A DNA stretch of 64,000 nucleotides from Deltaproteobacteria bacterium (GTDB taxonomy: Bacteria > Desulfobacterota > Desulfomonilia > Desulfomonilales > Desulfomonilaceae), in assembly GCA_023474025.1 (NCBI GenBank), contig JAMCYH010000130.1:1-64000 (forward strand), written 5' to 3'. Each line of letters opens with the position of its first letter. The first letter of the stretch is position 1. The position numbers and the translations under genes were made by a program. The notes below the pieces were generated by a model. That model had not been told where the DNA came from, made no database searches, and worked only from the letters and a program-made list of their open reading frames with translations. Below, one piece after another: positions 1-7,801 of this stretch.

Positions 1-127
1 TTCCGTTTCTGCGGATCCCTTGCAGGGGATGACGAACTTGAAAGTGCTGCCCTTGCCCTCGCCCTCGCTCTCTACCCATATGTGACCTCTATGAAGTTCG
101 ACCAGTTTGCGCGCTAAGGCGAGCCCA
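1..127 (-). pseudogene. Duplicated fragment of hybrid histidine kinase (C-terminal ATPase end)
   Basis: These bases are identical, with no mismatch, to 1266-1392 inside the intact hybrid kinase gene further right, and in the same orientation. Read on the minus strand they encode the end of the HATPase domain, from the GLALARKLV stretch onward. Homology stops abruptly at base 128, and upstream of the junction the minus-strand frame soon meets a stop codon, so no kinase start is attached. The copy begins at the first base of the window, so it probably continues to the left and may include the receiver domain. I read it as a truncated duplicate lying downstream of the intact gene. An assembly artefact is possible. 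Confidence 0.8.
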
Positions 128-782
128 CTGGAGAAACCGAAACCCTGAAATTATTTCCCAATCTATAACTCGAAAATATTTCCATGAGCCTCGACTACAC
201 CGGGCTTATTAACCGGCTTATGAAATTTTGTTATGATCCCCGTTTTCAGTCACAGTAGGTTTTGCGCCGAGTGTATATTGAAACTCTAAACGCTTTAGTC
301 CACAACTTCCTCGTTGTCCGGCCATCCGCTTTGCGAACAACGTCTCCGCTCGGTTGAAAAACCTATTGAGCCGTTTATCAGTATGATTCAGCATAAATGG
401 CGCCATGATGAGGGTTTCACGGTTAAGAATTAGATACAGCTAATAGTATAAAGCAGTTATCTCTTTGACTGGAAATTTGGACCGATGTGTAGAGACAAGA
501 TGGCGGATAAACAAATATGAGCGATGTCGCTCATGGAGCAAGAAAAGCAAAAATGTCGTTGAAATTATAAAGCATTGGATAGGAGCGATGTCGCTCCAAC
601 ACCATCATCTAATGAGCGATGCCGCTCAAATTATGGCGCCTTGCAAGGCCTTGCCGGGACTTTTGAAACGCGCATAGAAATAAGGTCAACCAAAAAATCC
701 AGCCGCAACCAGTAGCTCCTGGGCGCTAAGGTTCTTCCCCTCCAGGCGCATAGCAATCGATCCAGCCAGCGCTGTCAAAGTT
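128..782. other. Gene-poor stretch downstream of hybrid kinase
   Basis: No convincing gene is visible. Short open frames here lack a plausible ribosome site and contain repeated palindromic DNA. The notable content is the cluster of GAGCGA/TCGCTC palindromes at 517-628. Confidence 0.6.
517..628. repeat. Cluster of three GAGCGA-N2-TCGCTC palindromes
   Basis: Three related inverted repeats lie within 112 bases: 517-534 (perfect 8-base arms around TG), 582-597 (perfect 7-base arms around TG) and 613-628 (one mismatch in the arms). The shared core GAGCGATG(T/C)CGCTC starts at 519, 583 and 614, so spacings are 64 and 31 bases, close to multiples of about 32. Flanking bases differ between copies, so this is a repeated core and not a duplicated block. 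It could be a REP-like element, a protein-binding array or small hairpins at the 3' side of the kinase transcript. Confidence 0.8.
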
Positions 783-2672
783 TCACAAACGGCTAGGCTT
801 AAATTGAATAGCGCTGTTTCCTGGTCTGATGAGTCTGGACACTGTCAGGTAAAACGTCTTAGTATGTACCGGTTTGAGAATGTATGCGTCACATCCGGCT
901 TCGATTACCTTCTTTTCATCTTCCTTCATTGCGTGAGCGGTTAGAGCCACCACCGGGATATGCGAAGTATCAGGATCTGCCTTTAAAGTTCGAGTGGCCG
1001 TTAGCCCATCCATGTTCGGTAAGGAAATATCCATCAAGATGAGATCAGGATTTTCGTTTTGTGCAATTTTAATTCCTTCTTCGGCTGAAAACGCCAGAAT
1101 CGGATTATAACCCCCAGCTTCCAAAAGATTGGCGATTAGCTTGATATTTGGATCGTTATCTTCAACAATAAGGACCTTGGGTCGCTGGTCAACCGATCTT
1201 GTCGCATTTATTTTCGGACTATTATTTAATATATTCGGTTCCTTGGATGGATCATTTCCTTCACGTTCCGTTTCTGCGGATCCCTTGCAGGGGATGACGA
1301 ACTTGAAAGTGCTGCCCTTGCCCTCGCCCTCGCTCTCTACCCATATGTGACCTCTATGAAGTTCGACCAGTTTGCGCGCTAAGGCGAGCCCAAGACCGGT
1401 ACCAGGTTCCGGCCTGGAAAATGAAAAATTTAGCGTCTCAAAGGCTTCATAAATTCGATTTTGGTCCTCATGTTTTATACCAATACCTGTGTCCGACACA
1501 CTTATCATGAGTTGGTCATCATCCCTTTTGGCCTGAACTCGAATTTGTCCGCCGGGTCGCGAAAATTTAGTGGCGTTGGACAAAAGGTTCACCACAATCT
1601 GCTTGAGCTTAAGTTCATCGGCCATAATGCGCCTGCCGACAAAATCATCTTCATCGATTTTCAACTCCAGTGTCAGATTTCGTTTGGTCGCTCTTTCTTT
1701 AACCATAGACATGCAATGATTCAAAAGTTGACTTATATCTATTGGCGCAATGTTGAGGTCCGCTTTACCGATTTCAATTTTTGAGAGGTCCAATATATCG
1801 TTGATAAGTTTCAGCAAGTGTTGACCTGAATCAAAAATTTCCTGGACGTAATTCATTTGCTTTTCATTAAGGTCCCCAAAGAAGCGGCCTGCTAGAAGTT
1901 CTGAAAAACCGATGATCGCGGTTAAAGGTGTGCGGAGTTCATGGCTCATATTCATGAGAAATTCGTTTTTGGCGGCAGTCGCAACTTCTGCTTGGCCTCG
2001 GAGTCTTTCGGTGGTAACAAGGGCTTGGTCACGCATAGAGATGCCTTCCTGGAGGCTTTCAACCAAATCGTCTTTTTCAAACCTCAACGTAAAAACCTCC
2101 AGGTACAGATTGTGAACACCACGACCCAAAAATATCATGAGAACACTGTACATCAGCAAGACAATTCCAATTAATACGTCAAATGCGCCACCCTGGTAAA
2201 AGAATTGACACGAGAGAGGAACAAGGACCACAAATATATTGATCAGATATTCCTTGGTTGGTGAATAGATCACCGTGGCAAAGGTTACCCGTCCTCCGAA
2301 AAACAAGACCAACAAAATTTGAAGATGTTCATAATCTCGTGGGAAAAGAAAAATTACGGCAGCCAACCACAATAAACTAATTAGTACTGTCATCACAAAG
2401 TGCCGCTTTTCCCATAACAAGAGACTCTTGCCAGTAGGATCAGCTTTGCGGAAAGCCATGACCACAAATAATCGTGCAGAGTACAAAATGACGCAAATTA
2501 AAGCCCATATGGTCAGGCGAACATGAGGAATGGCATCCCACAGAATCCCTACTACCACTATAGCGGCTATCAAGCCCGGCCAGCTTTCCAAGAGCGTCTG
2601 GGAATATGTTTGCCGTATTTGCGCCAGACGCGTTCGGTTGCTTTTAGATTCTAAATGATGATTCTCGTCCAC
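783..2672 (-). CDS. Membrane-bound hybrid histidine kinase with C-terminal receiver
   Basis: A 629-residue sensor kinase from a GTG start. Several hydrophobic helices fill residues about 33-185, so sensing is probably within or at the membrane. A short linker leads to the HisKA domain with phospho-acceptor His244 in the NMSHELRTPL box. The HATPase carries the N box (NLLSNATKF, about 362-370), G1 (DTGIGI) and G2 (GTGLGLAL, about 424). A receiver domain follows, with Asp548 as phosphorylation site and the conserved Lys600. The gene lies 14 bases downstream of the regulator at 2687-4474 and is presumably co-transcribed with it. The signal is unknown. Part of the coding sequence is duplicated at the window's left edge. 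Confidence 0.93.
   Translation of the reverse strand: MDENHHLESKSNRTRLAQIRQTYSQTLLESWPGLIAAIVVVGILWDAIPHVRLTIWALICVILYSARLFVVMAFRKADPTGKSLLLWEKRHFVMTVLISLLWLAAVIFLFPRDYEHLQILLVLFFGGRVTFATVIYSPTKEYLINIFVVLVPLSCQFFYQGGAFDVLIGIVLLMYSVLMIFLGRGVHNLYLEVFTLRFEKDDLVESLQEGISMRDQALVTTERLRGQAEVATAAKNEFLMNMSHELRTPLTAIIGFSELLAGRFFGDLNEKQMNYVQEIFDSGQHLLKLINDILDLSKIEIGKADLNIAPIDISQLLNHCMSMVKERATKRNLTLELKIDEDDFVGRRIMADELKLKQIVVNLLSNATKFSRPGGQIRVQAKRDDDQLMISVSDTGIGIKHEDQNRIYEAFETLNFSFSRPEPGTGLGLALARKLVELHRGHIWVESEGEGKGSTFKFVIPCKGSAETEREGNDPSKEPNILNNSPKINATRSVDQRPKVLIVEDNDPNIKLIANLLEAGGYNPILAFSAEEGIKIAQNENPDLILMDISLPNMDGLTATRTLKADPDTSHIPVVALTAHAMKEDEKKVIEAGCDAYILKPVHTKTFYLTVSRLIRPGNSAIQFKPSRL
1266..1392 (-). 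repeat. Direct-repeat partner of the left-edge 127-bp segment
   Basis: Second copy of the perfect direct repeat at 1-127, here inside the HATPase-coding part of the intact hybrid kinase. The offset between copies is 1265 bases. The right boundary is sharp: base 1393 differs from base 128 and similarity ends there. Confidence 0.95.
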
Positions 2673-2686
2673 GTAGTCGTTCTTCT

Positions 2687-4474
2687 CTATTCGGGTAGTT
2701 TGTCTAAAGTTTCGTTTATTCCTAGTTTGACCATGTGACGAGTTAACGCAAAGCGGGAAATACCCAAAATGCGTGCCGCCTCATGTTTTTTACCGCAGGA
2801 ACGATTAAGAGCGCTCTCAATTAGACGTCGCTCAGTGGTGCCAATAACCTCATAGAAAGATTGTCCGGCCAGAAAATCCCTCTCCACAGCTTCAGACAAT
2901 TCTGTCTTTCCAAGACTCAGATGTTCAAGCCGCACCGTTTTACCCCTGGACAGGATCAGGGCTCGTTCAAGAACATTCCGTAATTCCCTGACATTTCCAG
3001 GCCATGAGTAATTTCGTAAACCTTCAACTGCCCTGGGATCTATCCTGGGAACAGGGGACATGTGTAATTTTTCACAAAGGTGTCCGATAAGCTGATTTGC
3101 AATTGTCGTTATATCTTCACGCCTGTCCCTTAATGGTGGAACGCTTATGGAAAGCACATTCAGACGATAGAACAAGTCTTTTCGAAAACGGCCCTCCGAG
3201 ACTTCCTTCCGAAGGTCCCTGTTTGTCGCTGCAATGGGCCGCATGTTAACGGAAATGTTCTTTTCTCCGCCCACCCGGGTAAAAGAAAATGTGTCAAAAA
3301 AACTCAGCAATTTCGCTTGCATTAGAGCGGAAAGCTCTCCGATTTCGTTCAGAAGAAGGGTCCCGCCTTCCGCCAGTTCCAACATACCTCGCTTTTTGCG
3401 AGCTGCGCTGGTGTATGCGCCTGCTTCATGCCCAAACAACTCGGATTCGGCCAGTTCAGGTGGAATTGCAGCGCAGTTGATGGAGTAAAAAGGGCCGCTG
3501 GATTGCAACGATCGATCATGAATGTACCTTGCGAGATAATCCTTCCCGCTGCCCGTTTCGCCAGTCAAGAGAACTACGGAATTGGTTCGGGCAGCCATTT
3601 TAGCTCTAGCTAAAGCGTTAAGCATTGCGTCCGATGAAAACTCGGCAATCGGTGGGGAGTCGTCCATGGAGCTGGAAAAATGGTTTGGCATTTCACGAAT
3701 GATGCCGCAAATGCCGGTAATCTCTCCGGATGAATCGCAGAAAGGGAACCGGATGAAATCCAGATTTGTAGGCTGTGAATTCCAAACCAGGCTTTGATTG
3801 CTTTCAATAGCTTGTCCCTTGAGCACACGGTTTTCAATATCTCTTGATATGGTGTAATAGGTTGAGTCAAATAGTTCATCATCGGTCTTGCCTATAATAT
3901 CTTCGCGTCGAATCTGAAGAAAATCAGTGGTGGCCGAATTGACATCCAGGTATCTCAGGTCCCGGTCTTTGATGAAAATACAATCCTGGGCGGATTCAAA
4001 GATCTTTCTAAATCGTTTTTCACTTTCTACAAGCTCGGCAGTCGTTTGTTTTACGGTTTCTTCGAGTTCTGCCTGATGTTGTTTGATTACATCCAGGGTC
4101 TTTTTGATTTTGAGGGCCGATTTCACTCGAACACCCAACTCAAGACGATCTATCGGCTTGGAGACAAAGTCATTGACCCCCGCTTCAACCGCCCTCAGAC
4201 GACTATCTCTATCGTCAAGTATAGTAACCATTATTATAGGGAGATCAGAATAATTGGGATGCTCCCTGATCGTGCGAGTGAATTCAAACCCATCCATACC
4301 TGGCATCATGACGTCCAACAATATCAAGTCGAAGCCTGCGTTTAGTTTTTCGAGCGCTTCAAAACCGTCACTTGCCGTCTCCGAAGAATATCCCAAGATT
4401 TCCAGGAAATTGGCTATCAGGGTCCGATTCCTTGAATCATCATCGACCACCAGGATGTGACCAGTTTGATCCAT
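2687..4474 (-). CDS. Receiver-PAS-AAA+-Fis-type regulator with degenerate sigma-54 activator motifs
   Basis: I choose the ATG at 4474 because GGGG sits about seven bases upstream; a TTG ten codons earlier has no visible ribosome site. Domain order in the 595-residue product: receiver (phospho-Asp54), coiled linker, PAS (about 150-265), AAA+ domain and a C-terminal Fis-type helix-turn-helix (about 550-590). Walker A is intact (GETGSGK, about 305). The sigma-54 contact loop, normally GAFTGA, reads GAYTSA (about 352), and the Walker B segment reads LLLNEIGE (about 373) where activators have an Asp before the Glu. Both changes would be expected to weaken ATP hydrolysis or sigma-54 engagement, so it may act as an atypical regulator or repressor. 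It heads the operon with the hybrid kinase. Confidence 0.9.
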   Translation of the reverse strand: MDQTGHILVVDDDSRNRTLIANFLEILGYSSETASDGFEALEKLNAGFDLILLDVMMPGMDGFEFTRTIREHPNYSDLPIIMVTILDDRDSRLRAVEAGVNDFVSKPIDRLELGVRVKSALKIKKTLDVIKQHQAELEETVKQTTAELVESEKRFRKIFESAQDCIFIKDRDLRYLDVNSATTDFLQIRREDIIGKTDDELFDSTYYTISRDIENRVLKGQAIESNQSLVWNSQPTNLDFIRFPFCDSSGEITGICGIIREMPNHFSSSMDDSPPIAEFSSDAMLNALARAKMAARTNSVVLLTGETGSGKDYLARYIHDRSLQSSGPFYSINCAAIPPELAESELFGHEAGAYTSAARKKRGMLELAEGGTLLLNEIGELSALMQAKLLSFFDTFSFTRVGGEKNISVNMRPIAATNRDLRKEVSEGRFRKDLFYRLNVLSISVPPLRDRREDITTIANQLIGHLCEKLHMSPVPRIDPRAVEGLRNYSWPGNVRELRNVLERALILSRGKTVRLEHLSLGKTELSEAVERDFLAGQSFYEVIGTTERRLIESALNRSCGKKHEAARILGISRFALTRHMVKLGINETLDKLPE

Positions 4475-4787
4475 AACTTGCCCCGGAGTGAATTTTTGTG
4501 ACAATTTAAGATAACGTTTTAGGTCGTTTTAAGCTCACAAATTATAATTGAGTAAGCAACAATTTGGTTTCGAGTTAAATCAAAACAGGCCACAGACCCA
4601 TCTATTGGCCCGTTCTGATTTAACCCTGGAATCGTCAATTATTGTTTTTCATGCAATTTCTACGCCATGTCAACTCAATTTCGCCGTTTTGGTCCCAATC
4701 TTTGATATGAGATTTAGTCAGTCTCAGATAAGCCCTGTATCAACAGGCATCACCTCTGATGTGCTAATTCAAACAGGATAATTAGGA
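4475..4787. other. Intergenic region upstream of the regulator/kinase operon
   Basis: AT-rich spacer between the zinc-finger protein gene and the regulator operon. Apart from the candidate sigma-54 promoter at 4652-4667 on the minus strand, I see no gene or clear hairpin. Confidence 0.5.
4652..4667 (-). promoter_or_regulatory. Candidate sigma-54 promoter for regulator/kinase operon
   Basis: On the minus strand the sequence reads TGGCGTAGAAATTGCA, matching TGGCAC-N5-TTGCA with the essential GG and GC separated by exactly ten bases. It points toward the regulator start at 4474, leaving a leader of roughly 165 bases. No enhancer site was identified. Confidence 0.5.
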
Positions 4788-5147
4788 TTACCAGAGCCTC
4801 ATCACTTTTCTGTCGCCCCTCATTTCCGCCCTTACTTTTTCGATATGGCGTAAAGCGGCAAATTCACGTTCGACGGCCTTGGAATTGCATCCAACCTTCT
4901 GGACCAGTTCGGGAAATTCAACTCCTCCTGTCTCTGTTAAAACTTGAATTATTTTTGTCTGGATTTCATTAAGTTGGACAGGCCCACTGTTTTTTTCCGA
5001 TATGGACTTTGCTGTATAAACAGCCCACGGGTCACAAGTTCGAGTGGGGGAAAGAGCGTCCATGTAGCAATCGTCGCAAAGGTTTTGGTCATGGAATTCC
5101 CGTTCATCTCCCTCTTTGATGTCCTGGTTACATCTGTCACATTTCAT
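4788..5147 (-). CDS. Small zinc-finger plus winged-helix protein
   Basis: A 119-residue protein. The ATG at 5147 is preferred because GGAG lies six bases upstream; an ATG four codons earlier lacks a good site. The N-terminus holds two CxxC pairs and a His (CDRCNQ, then HDQNLCDDC) within the first 35 residues, typical of a treble-clef or LIM-like zinc knuckle. The C-terminal half, about 55-119, looks like a winged helix of the kind that ends in a basic RxDRKVMRLW strand. It is probably a DNA- or RNA-binding or adaptor protein; the target is unknown. It lies 29 bases downstream of zwf on the same strand. Confidence 0.7.
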   Translation of the reverse strand: MKCDRCNQDIKEGDEREFHDQNLCDDCYMDALSPTRTCDPWAVYTAKSISEKNSGPVQLNEIQTKIIQVLTETGGVEFPELVQKVGCNSKAVEREFAALRHIEKVRAEMRGDRKVMRLW

Positions 5148-5176
5148 ATGAGTCTCCATAAAAAACTTTCAGAGCA

Positions 5177-6733
5177 TTAACTTTTGAAACTTTCTGCAGC
5201 TTCAGGTCCCCAACTTCCGGCGGGATAAAAATGAAGTCGTCGCCCCTGGTCAGCGCAGTTCTCACAGTCTTCCAACACGGGATCCAGGAATGACCAACAC
5301 AACTCCACGCCGTCCTGTCTCCAAAAAAGCATGTGATCTCCCTGAATACAATCGATTATTGCCTTCTCGTATGCGTCAAGTACTGGACCATTATAGTTCT
5401 GACGGTAGTCGAAGTCCATTCTTACAGATCTAAGACAAACCCTTGCGCCTGGGTTCTTGGTCTCGAAACTCAGGCTTATTTTTTCATCTGGATAGATCCC
5501 AAGCGTTAAAATATTTGCGCTTGCCATTTCTCCTAAAATTCCACGAAACATGGAATGGGGCGCCTTTTTGAAACATATAATGATCTCAGTCATCTTTTTG
5601 GCAAGTCTCTTTCCTGAAACCAGATAAAAAGGTACCCCGTGCCATCTCCAATTATCAATAAATATTCTTATTCCTGCGAAAGTGGGAGTAATAGAAACTG
5701 GGTTGACACCAGGTTCTTCTCGATAACCCGGGACGTTTTTTCCATCAACAGCGCCTGAAGAATACTGTCCCAATAACAGGCTCTCTTTCAAATCCCACTC
5801 CGAAAAGGGCCGAAGAGATCGAAAAACTTTGCTCTTTTCATCTTGCACGAAATCAGGTTGAAGGCGTGACGGTGGTTCCATAGCTGTTAGGGCCAAAAGT
5901 TGCATCATATGGTTCTGGAACATATCACGCAGCACCCCGGCTTCTTCATAGTACTCCGCACGATTTTCCACTCCAAGTGATTCCGCTGCGATGATCTGAA
6001 CATTGTCTATAAACATCCTACTCCACAAAGGTTCAAAGATGGCGTTTGCAAAACGCAGCATAAGAACATTTTGAACTGTTTCCTTGGCGAGATAATGGTC
6101 GATTCTGAAAATTTGGTCTTCCCCAAAATGCCTATGCAAAGTCTCATTTAGGTCAGTAGCGGTTTTTAGATCCCTCCCAAAAGGTTTTTCCACAACGATA
6201 CGAACCCAACCATTGCCGTTTTGGTTCTCCAGTGAAAGGCCGGCCTTGCCGAGCATTTCTGACACACTCGCATAAAATGACGGTGGAATAGCTAAATAAA
6301 AAATCTTGTTACCTTTAGGATTTAGGCCTTTCTCCAAAGTTTGCAACTCTTTTGAAAGCGCTAAAAAGGAATCGGGAGAATTGAACTGGACTGACTGATA
6401 ATATAAAGACGAGGCAAACCGGTCCCACATCGACATGTCAGTACCTATTAAAGCTGTCTTAATTCGGTCACGGAATTCCGTGTGGGACATTCTGGACCTG
6501 GCCGCTCCTACGATAACCAGAGAATCCGGTATGGCTCCAGTAAGGTAGAGATTGTAAAGCGCAGGGGCAAGTTTTCTGGTTGTAAGGTCACCCGTAGCGC
6601 CGAATATAACGATTGTGAACGGTTCTACAGGGCCTTCCACAAGGCAAGCCTCCGTGGAAAAATCTGCGCTGGAGGCTTTTCCCTGAACCACGGTGTCTAT
6701 ATATTTTTCAAGGTTTTGACGTGAGAAATCCAT
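5177..6733 (-). CDS. zwf: Glucose-6-phosphate dehydrogenase
   Basis: This 518-residue enzyme oxidises glucose 6-phosphate to 6-phosphogluconolactone with NAD(P)+, feeding the oxidative pentose-phosphate or Entner-Doudoroff route. The N-terminal Rossmann motif GATGDL is at 45-50, the EKPFG segment near 182, and the active-site RIDHYLAKE at 210-218 holds catalytic His213. The usual glycine of RIDHYLGKE is alanine here. A roughly 25-residue N-terminal extension precedes the core. The ATG at 6733 follows a GGAG box inside the end of glk, and only three bases separate the two genes, so they form a glk-zwf unit. No 6-phosphogluconolactonase or gnd is present in the window. Confidence 0.96.
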   Translation of the reverse strand: MDFSRQNLEKYIDTVVQGKASSADFSTEACLVEGPVEPFTIVIFGATGDLTTRKLAPALYNLYLTGAIPDSLVIVGAARSRMSHTEFRDRIKTALIGTDMSMWDRFASSLYYQSVQFNSPDSFLALSKELQTLEKGLNPKGNKIFYLAIPPSFYASVSEMLGKAGLSLENQNGNGWVRIVVEKPFGRDLKTATDLNETLHRHFGEDQIFRIDHYLAKETVQNVLMLRFANAIFEPLWSRMFIDNVQIIAAESLGVENRAEYYEEAGVLRDMFQNHMMQLLALTAMEPPSRLQPDFVQDEKSKVFRSLRPFSEWDLKESLLLGQYSSGAVDGKNVPGYREEPGVNPVSITPTFAGIRIFIDNWRWHGVPFYLVSGKRLAKKMTEIIICFKKAPHSMFRGILGEMASANILTLGIYPDEKISLSFETKNPGARVCLRSVRMDFDYRQNYNGPVLDAYEKAIIDCIQGDHMLFWRQDGVELCWSFLDPVLEDCENCADQGRRLHFYPAGSWGPEAAESFKS

Positions 6734-6736
6734 TTA

Positions 6737-7747
6737 TCATTTCTCCATGAGACGCATGGCGCAACATGCGGCTCCTAACAATGCTGCTTTATCATTTAGA
6801 ATTACTTTTACCGGTATCTTGGAAAGAAATTCCATAAACCGACCTTTAGCCGTAAAAGCTCTCATGAAATGTCTCTCTTTTAGTTTGGGCAAGATCTTCG
6901 GGCATATGCCTCCTGCAAGATAAATTCCACCCGTGGTCATGCCGGTCAGCGCGAGATTACCAGCAGTTGCGCCAAGGATGGAAGTAAACATATCGAGAGA
7001 TTCTATACAAAGGGGATCTTTCTCTATGAAGGCGGCTTCAGAAATTACCTGTGATACGTCGCGGGTCAACAATCGTTCATGCAGCCAGCCAGGTTCTCTA
7101 TAGTTACGGTAATCCTTAAGCCACGAATAAATTGTAAACAAGCCAGGCCCGGACGCCAGACGCTCAACACTTACATGAGAATCAATTAGATCCTGCAACA
7201 TTGCTATTTCAACGGAATTTTTAGGGGCAAAATCAACGTGGCCACCTTCCGATTGAATTGGATAAGCTTTTCCGTTTATGAATAACATGAGAGCCATCCC
7301 CAATCCTGTTCCCGGCGCTACAACCCCGATTACGCCTGAGGGGTCGGGCCTGCCATAATTGAGTTCCGCCAGTTCGTGGTTCTGGAGTACCGGAACTGAC
7401 AATGCGGTAGCCGCCAAATCGTTAATCAAATGGACTCTTTCCCAATTGAAAAGTTCTTTAAGTTCGTCTTCAGAAACTGCCCATGGAAGATTAGTAATTT
7501 TTACATGCCCTTTTGAAACAGGACCCGCAACCCCAAAGCACGCGGCCATAACCTTGGCTGGATGTCTGGACAGGAAAACCTCAATGATTTCTTGAAACGA
7601 AGAAGCGTTCTTGCTTGACAAAGTCTCAATCAAATGCGGGATAGGCCTTTTCGAATCAAGGCTGAAAAGAGCAAGACTGGTTTTGGTTCCCCCAAGATCA
7701 CCAGCTAGCAGGAACTGCTCTGAGCGCCGCTTTTCATCTCGTTTCAT
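6737..7747 (-). CDS. glk: Glucokinase
   Basis: A 336-residue cytoplasmic kinase that phosphorylates glucose to glucose 6-phosphate with ATP. The phosphate-binding motif GDLGGTKT lies near residue 16, GTGLGMAL in the middle, and the glucose-binding SEGGHVDFAP segment follows, a pattern of the Glk (PF02685) family rather than ROK. It directly precedes zwf, so both steps into glucose 6-phosphate oxidation are co-expressed. A sigma-54 activator gene ends 54 bases upstream on the same strand, but I see no sigma-54 promoter in that gap. Confidence 0.93.
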   Translation of the reverse strand: MKRDEKRRSEQFLLAGDLGGTKTSLALFSLDSKRPIPHLIETLSSKNASSFQEIIEVFLSRHPAKVMAACFGVAGPVSKGHVKITNLPWAVSEDELKELFNWERVHLINDLAATALSVPVLQNHELAELNYGRPDPSGVIGVVAPGTGLGMALMLFINGKAYPIQSEGGHVDFAPKNSVEIAMLQDLIDSHVSVERLASGPGLFTIYSWLKDYRNYREPGWLHERLLTRDVSQVISEAAFIEKDPLCIESLDMFTSILGATAGNLALTGMTTGGIYLAGGICPKILPKLKERHFMRAFTAKGRFMEFLSKIPVKVILNDKAALLGAACCAMRLMEK

Positions 7748-7801
7748 CTCATTTTCCTGGAAAAATGTTGATTCATTCAGCTTTTAAAATAATAAAAGAC
7801 G

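Noticed and set aside
465-677. 70-codon open frame across the palindrome cluster
   Set aside because: It consists largely of the repeated palindromic DNA, has no ribosome site and gives no recognisable protein.
686-860. About 50-codon minus-strand frame running in the +1 frame past the kinase stop (ending near AAGFFG)
   Set aside because: It reads somewhat protein-like, but has no good start codon or ribosome site and mostly overlaps the kinase end. It could be a fragment of an older gene, but the evidence is too thin.
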